From: Vogesella alkaliphila
Lineage (GTDB): Bacteria; Pseudomonadota; Gammaproteobacteria; Burkholderiales; Chromobacteriaceae
Assembly (NCBI RefSeq): GCF_014652475.1
Contig: NZ_BMYW01000002.1
Coordinates: forward strand, 186,001 to 250,000
DNA length: 64,000 bases
Direction of reading: 5' to 3'
The translations under genes were made by a program, and so were the position numbers. How positions within the stretch are numbered: the first letter of the stretch is position 1; every line of letters starts with the position of its first letter. The notes beneath the pieces are model-generated. The model did no database searches. It saw only the letters and a list, made by a program, of their open reading frames with translations, and was not told the DNA's origin. Below are positions 58,248 to 64,000 of the stretch, in pieces.

Positions 58248-59070
58248 GGCGGTCGCCCGCCTGCAAAGCTTCACCAAAGCCGCCGACACGCTGTGCCTGA
58301 CCCAGAGCGCGGTCAGCCACCAGGTGCGCAACCTGGAAGAACACTTCGGCTTTCCGCTGCTGGTACGCAGCCAGCGCGGCATCACCCTGACGCCCGAAGG
58401 CGCCACGCTGCAGCACGGCCTGCACGAGGCGATCCAGAAGATCAGCGAAACCTGCGAACAGCTGAACCAGCGCCAGCACAGCATCCGCATCAAGTCGCCG
58501 CCGTCGATCGCGGTGCGCTGGCTGGTGCCGCAACTGCAGCACTTCAAGGAACAGTTTCCCGACCTCGACATCAGCGTCAGCACGGTGTGGGAGGAGAAGC
58601 CCGCCTTCGACTGGGGGCTGTTCGACATGGCGATCCAGTACGGCGACGGCAACTGGCCGGGGGTCAGCGTGCAGCTGCTGCACCAGGAGGTGCTGACGCC
58701 GGTGGCGGCGCCGTCGCTGCTGGGCGGCGCGCAGACGCTGTCCGAGGACGCGCTGGCGCAGTATCCGCTGATCCACACCAGCCGCGACCGCCACGACTGG
58801 CAGCTGTGGCTGGCGGCGCCGTGGCCGAAGGGGCAGAAGGAATTGCTGTTCGACGCCGACGTGATGGGCATCGAGGCGGCGCGGCACGGGCTGGGCATCG
58901 CGCTGGTCGATCCGCTGATCGTGCAGGACGCGCTGCGCGACGGCAGCCTGGTCACCCCCTGCCCGCGCAGCGTGCGCAGCGGCAAGGGCTACTACCTGGT
59001 GCTGCCGCCGCACGACCGCCACCTGCGCCGGGTGCAGCCGCTGGTGCAGTGGCTGCAGCGGGCGATCTGA
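58207..59070 (+). CDS. LysR family regulator, GcvA-like
   Basis: The 287-residue protein starts MTKLPPLNALRIFEAVARLQSF, with a winged-helix domain (TLCLTQSAVSHQVRNLEEHFG) typical of the GcvA subgroup, and a substrate-binding effector domain. The start lies inside the 3' end of the alanine racemase gene, so the two are translationally linked and probably co-transcribed. It may sense an amino acid and control the racemase/binding-protein module; target genes are not proven. Confidence 0.9.
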   Translation: MTKLPPLNALRIFEAVARLQSFTKAADTLCLTQSAVSHQVRNLEEHFGFPLLVRSQRGITLTPEGATLQHGLHEAIQKISETCEQLNQRQHSIRIKSPPSIAVRWLVPQLQHFKEQFPDLDISVSTVWEEKPAFDWGLFDMAIQYGDGNWPGVSVQLLHQEVLTPVAAPSLLGGAQTLSEDALAQYPLIHTSRDRHDWQLWLAAPWPKGQKELLFDADVMGIEAARHGLGIALVDPLIVQDALRDGSLVTPCPRSVRSGKGYYLVLPPHDRHLRRVQPLVQWLQRAI

Positions 59071-59071
59071 C

Positions 59072-59854
59072 TCAGGCCGCCGCGCCGTCGAACGCCCAGG
59101 CGTCCATCGCCAGCGCGCCCAGCTCGATGCCGCGGTGCAGGCTGCGGCCAACCTTGCCGTGGGCCGCGCCCAGCGCAAAGAACAGCGGCAGCAGATGTTC
59201 GTCGCTGGGGTGGTTCTGCTTGGCGAACGGCACCCGCGCCTCCCAGTCCAGCAAGGCCTCGATATCGTTGTCCAGCAGGCGCTGCGCCATCCAGTCGGCA
59301 AACGCCTTCGCCCACGGCTGTTCCGGGCCGCCGGCGCGCGACAGCTCGTACAGATTGTGCGTCATGCTGCCGGAGCCGATGATCAGCACCCCCTGCTCGG
59401 CCAGCTGCGCCAGCGCCAGCCCCAGCCGGTAGTGCGCGCGCGCGTCCTGCCGCGGCAGGGTACTGAGGGTGATCACCGGGATGTCGGCCTGCGGATACAT
59501 CGCCAACAGCGGCACCCACGCGCCGTGATCCAGCCCCTCGGCGCCGTCGTGACGGGCACCGATGCCCGCCACTGCCAGCAGCGCCATCGCCTCGGCCAGC
59601 ACCTTGTCGTCGCCCGCCGCCGGATACTGCAGTTTGTACAATTCGCGCGGGAAGCCGCCGAAGTCGTGCACCGTGCCCCAGCGCGGGCTGCTGCCGAGCA
59701 GCGGCTGCAGCGCGAGGTAGTGCGCCGACATCATCAGGATGGCGCGTGGCCGCGGCAGGCTGTCGGCGTGAGCGCGCCATACCGCCGGTGCCGGCGAGCC
59801 GTTGATCAGCACATCCGGACCGCCATGGGACAGAAACAAGGGAGCGAAGAACAT
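59072..59854 (-). CDS. ygiD: LigB-family dioxygenase (4,5-DOPA-dioxygenase type, YgiD-like)
   Basis: The 260-residue protein has the metal-site histidines of the class III extradiol family: H10 in FLSHGGPD, H45 in MMSAHYLAL, and a later HRGIELGAL. This is the YgiD/DODA group that opens catechol rings such as DOPA. Its stop lies one base from the convergent LysR gene. It is preceded by doxX in the same direction, and both are probably controlled by the divergent LysR at 60454. Confidence 0.88.
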   Translation of the reverse strand: MFFAPLFLSHGGPDVLINGSPAPAVWRAHADSLPRPRAILMMSAHYLALQPLLGSSPRWGTVHDFGGFPRELYKLQYPAAGDDKVLAEAMALLAVAGIGARHDGAEGLDHGAWVPLLAMYPQADIPVITLSTLPRQDARAHYRLGLALAQLAEQGVLIIGSGSMTHNLYELSRAGGPEQPWAKAFADWMAQRLLDNDIEALLDWEARVPFAKQNHPSDEHLLPLFFALGAAHGKVGRSLHRGIELGALAMDAWAFDGAAA

Positions 59855-59923
59855 GGTGCGTTACCTGTAGCAAGGGCGGTGCCACTGTGGCACCGCCATC
59901 GGGATCATTTATTAGATGCTGAA

Positions 59924-60334
59924 TCAGCCTTTCTTGTAGCCGACCGGCTTCAGCGCCGCGGCGCCGTCACCGAGCAGCACCTGCACCAGCGCCGCCACCA
60001 CCAGGAAGGCCGGATATTCCCAGCCGCCGCCCTGGTTGCTGAACACCCAGCCGTTGCCGCCGTGGCCGAGCACGCCGGCGCCGATCAACAGCGGGATCAG
60101 GGCCAGCGCCACCGGACGGGTGGCCACGCCCAGCAGCAGCAGCACGCCGCCACCCAGCTCGGCGGCGATGGTGAAGTAGGCGAAGATCGCCGGCAGCCCC
60201 AGCGAGGCGAAGTAGCCGACGGTGCCGGCCGGGGTGAACACGAACAGTTTCAGCGCGCCGTGCGCGACGAACATCAGGCCCAGTGCCAGACGCAGGATCA
60301 GGGCGGCGTAAGGAGCGGTACGTTGGTCGATCAT
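59924..60334 (-). CDS. DoxX family membrane protein
   Basis: The 136-residue protein has four membrane helices and the DoxX pattern (LILRLALGLMFVAHGALKLF; then TIAAELGGGVLLLLGV). The role of DoxX proteins is poorly defined; they are often linked to redox or thiol metabolism. ATG 60334 has AAGGAA upstream. It is the first gene of a probable doxX-ygiD operon, divergent from a LysR gene. Confidence 0.88.
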   Translation of the reverse strand: MIDQRTAPYAALILRLALGLMFVAHGALKLFVFTPAGTVGYFASLGLPAIFAYFTIAAELGGGVLLLLGVATRPVALALIPLLIGAGVLGHGGNGWVFSNQGGGWEYPAFLVVAALVQVLLGDGAAALKPVGYKKG

Positions 60335-60404
60335 GATGGTTTCCTTCGGGTGGTTGGCGCCACGCGCTGTGGCGATGACTGCATTAAACACCTTGCCAGA
60401 GCGC

Positions 60405-60431
60405 GAATAAACGGCTATTCATGCAATGAAT
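60405..60431. promoter_or_regulatory. Overlapping inverted repeats in the doxX/LysR divergent region
   Basis: ATTCATGCAATGAAT (60417-60431) is a palindrome, and GAATA-N6-TATTC (60405-60420) overlaps it. LysR regulators typically bind such paired sites in divergent promoters. The region lies 23 bp before the LysR start and about 75 bp from doxX. Confidence 0.5.
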
Positions 60432-60453
60432 TGATAACCAAAAAGAAACAATC

Positions 60454-61362
60454 ATGGACAAGCTGGTGGCCTTGCGGGTGTTCCACAGCATTCACGACAG
60501 CGGCAGCTTCGTCGCCGCGGCGGCACGGCTGGAGATGTCCACCGCCATGGTCAGCAAGTACCTCGGCGCGCTGGAACAGGAGCTGGGCACCCGCCTGATC
60601 CAGCGCACCACGCGGCGGCTGGCGTTCACCGAGGCCGGGCTGGACTACGCGCGGCGCACCGCGCTGGTGCTGGCGCAGCTGGAAGAAGCCGACGCTGCCG
60701 CGATGCAGCAGAGCGTGGAGGCGCGCGGCACGCTGCGCATGGCGGCGCCGCTGTCGTTCGGCATGCGCTACCTCGGCGAGTGGCTGGCCGAGCTGCGCTG
60801 CCGCCACCCGCTGCTGCAGGTGGAGCTGGAGCTGTCCGACCGCCAGGTCGACCTGGTGGAGGACGGCTTCGACCTCGCGCTGCGCATCAGCACCCAGCCC
60901 TTGGGCGGCGGCCTGATCGCGCGCCCGCTGGGGCGCATCGACATGCTGCCGTGCGCGGCGCCGTCCTACCTTGCGGCCAACCCTGCGCCGCAGACGCCGG
61001 CCGACCTCGCCCGCCACAGCTGCCTGCGCTACCAGCAGGGCAACCAGCCGCAGGTATGGCGCTTCTGGCACGGCGACGAGGAAATCGCGGTGGCGGTGGA
61101 CGGCCCGCTGCATAGCAATAACGGCGACGTGCTGGTCAGCGCCGCGGTGGCCGGCATGGGCATCCTGCTGCAGCCGCGCTTCCTGCTGGAGGACGCGCTG
61201 CAACAGGGCCGGCTGCAGCCGCTGCTGGCGGACTACCGCACGCGCAGCGCCGAGGTGTACGTGGTGTACCCGGCGCGGCGCTACCTGCCGATGAAGGTGC
61301 GGGTGCTGATCGAGCTGCTGCAGGACATGCTGGCGCGGCTGGCGCCGGCGGCTGCGCGCTGA
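60454..61362 (+). CDS. LysR family regulator, divergent from doxX-ygiD
   Basis: The 302-residue protein has the winged-helix start MDKLVALRVFHSIHDSGSF and the effector domain of the CrgA/DsdC-like LysR group (RGTLRMAAPLSFGMRYL). It is divergent from the doxX-dioxygenase operon with paired inverted repeats between, so it probably controls that operon. A repeat copy at 60973-60981 encodes LAANP. Confidence 0.9.
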   Translation: MDKLVALRVFHSIHDSGSFVAAAARLEMSTAMVSKYLGALEQELGTRLIQRTTRRLAFTEAGLDYARRTALVLAQLEEADAAAMQQSVEARGTLRMAAPLSFGMRYLGEWLAELRCRHPLLQVELELSDRQVDLVEDGFDLALRISTQPLGGGLIARPLGRIDMLPCAAPSYLAANPAPQTPADLARHSCLRYQQGNQPQVWRFWHGDEEIAVAVDGPLHSNNGDVLVSAAVAGMGILLQPRFLLEDALQQGRLQPLLADYRTRSAEVYVVYPARRYLPMKVRVLIELLQDMLARLAPAAAR

Positions 61363-61478
61363 CCCCCGGCACCGGCGCGCCGTTTGCTTAACCCATGGCC
61401 GCCAGCACGCCACCCGGCATTGCGCGCGCAAAAGCGCGCATTTGTTGCCAGAATAGAAACAAAACCCGAGGAGCCGAC

Positions 61479-63251
61479 ATGAACCCACACGCCCTGCTGG
61501 CCACCCTGGCCGCGCTGGCACTGCTGCCGGCGCAGGCCGCCGACATGAACAAGGTGCTGCGCGTGGCGCTGAACGCGCCGGAAACCGGCTTCGATCCGGC
61601 CAAGGTGTCCGACCTGTACTCCAGCACCGTCACCGAGAACATCTTCGATCCGCTGGTGACCTACGACTACCTGGCGCGGCCGGCGAAGCTGATCCCCAAC
61701 ACCGTCAGCGCGCTGCCCGCCATCTCCGCCGACGGCAAGGTGTACACCTTCCGCCTCAAGCCCGGCATCTACTTCGCCGCCGATCCGGCCTTCAAGGGCA
61801 AGAAGCGCGAGCTGACCGCCGCCGACTACGCCTACAGCATCAAGCGCCACCTCGACCCCGCCATCCACTCGCCGTGGAGCTTCCTGGTCGACGGCCGCTT
61901 CGTCGGCGGCAACGAGCTGGTGAAGGCCGCCGGCAAGGGCGCGCTGAACTACGACGCGCCGCTGGACGGCATCCGGGTGCTGGACAAGTACACGCTGCAG
62001 CTGACGCTGACCGAGACCAATTTCAACTTCCTGCCCATCCTGGCGATGCCGGCCTTCGGCGCGGTGGCGCGCGAGGTGATCGAGGCCAACCGCGACAACA
62101 CCAACGCCCACCCGGTGGGCACCGGCCCCTATTTGCTGAAGGAGTGGAAGCCGGGCAGCAGGATCGTGCTGGAGGCCAACCCGGGCTTTCGCAAGCTGGT
62201 GTTCAACGCGACGCCGGGTAACGACCCGGTGGACAAGGCGGTGGTGCAGGCGCTGCAGGGCAAGACCCTGCCGCAGGTTGGCCGCATCGAGATCTCCGTC
62301 ATCGAGGAGGAGCAGCCGCTGTGGCTGTCATTCCTCAACCGCCAGCTGGACATCAGCGGCATCCCGCAGGTCGCGCTGCAGAACGCGCTGGTGATCGACC
62401 CGAAAAACCCGCTCAAGGTGCGGCTGGCCGAGCAGTACGCGCGGCAGGGCATCCAGCTGCAGCGCCAGCTGCTGCCGGAGATCACCTTCCACTTCTTCAA
62501 CATGCAGGACCCGGTGGTCGGCGGCGACAGCAAGGACAGGATCGCGCTGCGCCGCGCCATCGCGATGTCCTTCCCGGTCAGCGAGGCCATCGCCGGCATC
62601 CGCCGCGGCCAGGCGGTGCCGATGAACTACATCGTGCCGGCCGGGGTCGCCGGCCACAACCCGGCCTTCCGCGGCGCGCCGAAGTACGATCCGGCGGCGG
62701 CCAACGCGCTGCTCGACCGCTTCGGCTACCGCATCGGTAGCGACGGCTACCGCACCCGGCCGGACGGCAAGCCGCTGTCCATCGAGCTGGCCTGCGGCAC
62801 CAGCAGCACCGACAAGCAGTGGAACGAGTACTGGCAGAAGACCTTCGACACGCTGAAGATCCGCCTCGGCTTCAGGCAGGGCAAGTGGAACGAGCTGTCC
62901 AAGGCCAACCACCAGGGCAAGCTGCAGATGTGGGGCATGGCCTGGGGCGCCGACTACCCTGACGGCGAGAACTTCATGCAGCTGCTGTACGGCAAGAATG
63001 CCGGCGACTCCAACGCCGCCGACTTCAAGAACGCCGACTACGACCGCCTGTTCGAAGCCTCGCTGAAACTGCCGCACGGTCCGGCGCGCAACAAGCTGTA
63101 CGACGCGATGAACAAGATCGCGGTGGCGCAGCAGCCGTGGATCTTCGGCGACATCCGCATGCGCAGCACGCTGGCGCACCGCCACGTGAAGGGGCTGAAG
63201 CTGCACCCGCTGCTGGGCACCAGCTGGCGCTACCTGGACCTGCAGAAATGA
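61479..63251 (+). CDS. Peptide ABC transporter substrate-binding protein (family 5)
   Basis: The 590-residue protein has a signal peptide (MNPHALLATLAALALLPAQA) and a family 5 solute-binding fold (RVALNAPETGFDPAKVSDLYSSTVTENIFDPL, quoted in part; HPVGTGPYLLKEW). Length fits DppA/OppA-type peptide binders. ATG 61479 has GAGGAG upstream. A permease gene follows 26 bp downstream, so this begins a peptide transport operon that continues beyond the window. Confidence 0.93.
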   Translation: MNPHALLATLAALALLPAQAADMNKVLRVALNAPETGFDPAKVSDLYSSTVTENIFDPLVTYDYLARPAKLIPNTVSALPAISADGKVYTFRLKPGIYFAADPAFKGKKRELTAADYAYSIKRHLDPAIHSPWSFLVDGRFVGGNELVKAAGKGALNYDAPLDGIRVLDKYTLQLTLTETNFNFLPILAMPAFGAVAREVIEANRDNTNAHPVGTGPYLLKEWKPGSRIVLEANPGFRKLVFNATPGNDPVDKAVVQALQGKTLPQVGRIEISVIEEEQPLWLSFLNRQLDISGIPQVALQNALVIDPKNPLKVRLAEQYARQGIQLQRQLLPEITFHFFNMQDPVVGGDSKDRIALRRAIAMSFPVSEAIAGIRRGQAVPMNYIVPAGVAGHNPAFRGAPKYDPAAANALLDRFGYRIGSDGYRTRPDGKPLSIELACGTSSTDKQWNEYWQKTFDTLKIRLGFRQGKWNELSKANHQGKLQMWGMAWGADYPDGENFMQLLYGKNAGDSNAADFKNADYDRLFEASLKLPHGPARNKLYDAMNKIAVAQQPWIFGDIRMRSTLAHRHVKGLKLHPLLGTSWRYLDLQK

Positions 63252-63277
63252 GCGGCCGCGCGGCCGGAGGGTGAATC

Positions 63278-64000
63278 ATGCTGGCTTATATCGTCCGCCG
63301 CGTGTGGCAGATGGTGCCGACGCTGTTCGGCGTGATGCTGCTGCTGTTCGTGCTGTTCAACTGGGTGGGCGGCGACCCGTCCTACATCCTGGCCGGCAAG
63401 AACCTCAGCGCGGAGGCGCTGGCCGGCATCCGCCAGCAGCTGGGGCTGGACCTGCCGCTGCCGCAGCAGTTCCTGATCTTCGTGAAGCAGGTGCTGACGC
63501 TGGACTTCGGCACCTCGTGGTCGACGCAGCAGCCGGTGTCGACGCTGCTGCACAGCCGCATCGGGCCGTCGCTGCTGCTCACCGGCAGCATCCTGCTGCT
63601 GGGCACCGTGCTGGCCATCGGCATCGCCGCGCTGGTCGCCTACCTGCGCGGCAGCCTCACCGACCGGCTGGTAACGCTGATCGCCACCTGCGCGATGTCG
63701 GTCAGCGCACTGGTGTACATCATCGCCGGCCAGTACTGGCTGGCGTTCAAGGGCGGCTGGTTCCCGATCATGGGCTGGAGCGACAGCACGCTCGACAACC
63801 TGCTGCACTACCTGCCGCTGCCGCTGCTGCTGGGGGTGATCGTCGGCCTGGCGCCGGACATCCGCTTCTACCGCAGCTGCTTTGTCGAGGAGCTGGGCCA
63901 CGACTACGTGCGCACCGCGCGCGCCAAGGGCCTGTCCGAGCCGGTGATCATGCTCAAGCACGTGCTGCGCAACGCGATGATCCCGGTGGTGACCTCGCTG
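63278..64000 (+). CDS. Peptide ABC transporter permease (DppB/OppB type), 3' part cut by window edge
   Basis: The frame opens at ATG 63278, with GGAGGG upstream, and runs to the window end without a stop, giving 241 residues. It begins MLAYIVRRVWQMVPTLFGVM, the usual DppB/OppB start, has several membrane helices, and shows the EAA-type loop near the end (DYVRTARAKGLSEPVIMLKHVLRNAMIP, quoted in part), which contacts the ATPase. It follows its binding protein gene directly. The rest of the operon lies to the right of the window. Confidence 0.92.
   Translation, partial: MLAYIVRRVWQMVPTLFGVMLLLFVLFNWVGGDPSYILAGKNLSAEALAGIRQQLGLDLPLPQQFLIFVKQVLTLDFGTSWSTQQPVSTLLHSRIGPSLLLTGSILLLGTVLAIGIAALVAYLRGSLTDRLVTLIATCAMSVSALVYIIAGQYWLAFKGGWFPIMGWSDSTLDNLLHYLPLPLLLGVIVGLAPDIRFYRSCFVEELGHDYVRTARAKGLSEPVIMLKHVLRNAMIPVVTSL

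Overview
The window is dense, GC-rich bacterial chromosome, about two thirds G+C by eye, with only one clearly AT-richer patch near 23.2-25.6 kb. Gene content and order (rpsU-yqeY-dnaG-rpoD-tRNA, gmk-rpoZ-spoT, ibaG-murA, fnr/hemN, nsrR/hmp) point to a betaproteobacterium. The best guess is Neisseriales, family Chromobacteriaceae (Chromobacterium/Vogesella-like); this is inference, since no rRNA is present.

Layout. 1-18.9 kb is one block of flagellar genes with the hallmarks of a secondary (lateral-type) system. A leftward operon fliD-fliS-fliT-fliK-fliL-fliA-motA runs off the left edge. A leftward operon fliE-F-G-H-I-J is divergent from a rightward fliM-N-P-Q-R-flhB-flhA. A FliK-like gene and a single flagellin gene follow. 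Three promoter regions of this block carry the same 14-bp palindrome type, TGTGA-N4-TCACA. FliM lacks the usual N-terminal CheY-binding segment. 18.9-21.3 kb is a nitric-oxide module: a tiny membrane protein divergent from flavohaemoglobin hmp, NsrR-like sites between them, and nsrR downstream. 21.6-23.0 kb is a sodium:alanine symporter. 23.2-25.6 kb is an accessory patch with a small HTH protein and two proteins I cannot assign. 25.7-28.0 kb is hemN and fnr, divergent, with an FNR box. 28.0-34.7 kb is an RND tripartite efflux operon with a divergent TetR regulator and an AcrR-like operator. 34.7-37.9 kb is yadGH-ibaG-murA, followed by a chemoreceptor, a MITE-like element, and apt with a purine permease. 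42.4-46.5 kb is gmk-rpoZ-spoT-thiS-thiG. 46.6-51.3 kb is the macromolecular synthesis cluster rpsU-yqeY-dnaG-rpoD plus a CAT-anticodon tRNA. 51.5-64 kb is amino-acid and peptide metabolism: an esterase, methionine aminotransferase with an omega-amidase-type hydrolase, two amino-acid-binding proteins, alanine racemase, three LysR regulators, a LigB dioxygenase with DoxX, and a peptide ABC transporter running off the right edge.

The most striking signal is not a gene. A short word with core GTTGGCCGC (extended form AGGTTGGCCGCA) occurs about 43 times by hand count, on both strands about equally, inside genes and between them. Several intergenic copies are inverted pairs at gene ends. In density, length, lack of strand bias and inverted-pair placement it resembles the DNA uptake sequences of Neisseriaceae, but with a different sequence. 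I propose it as an uptake-sequence-like repeat family of this lineage.
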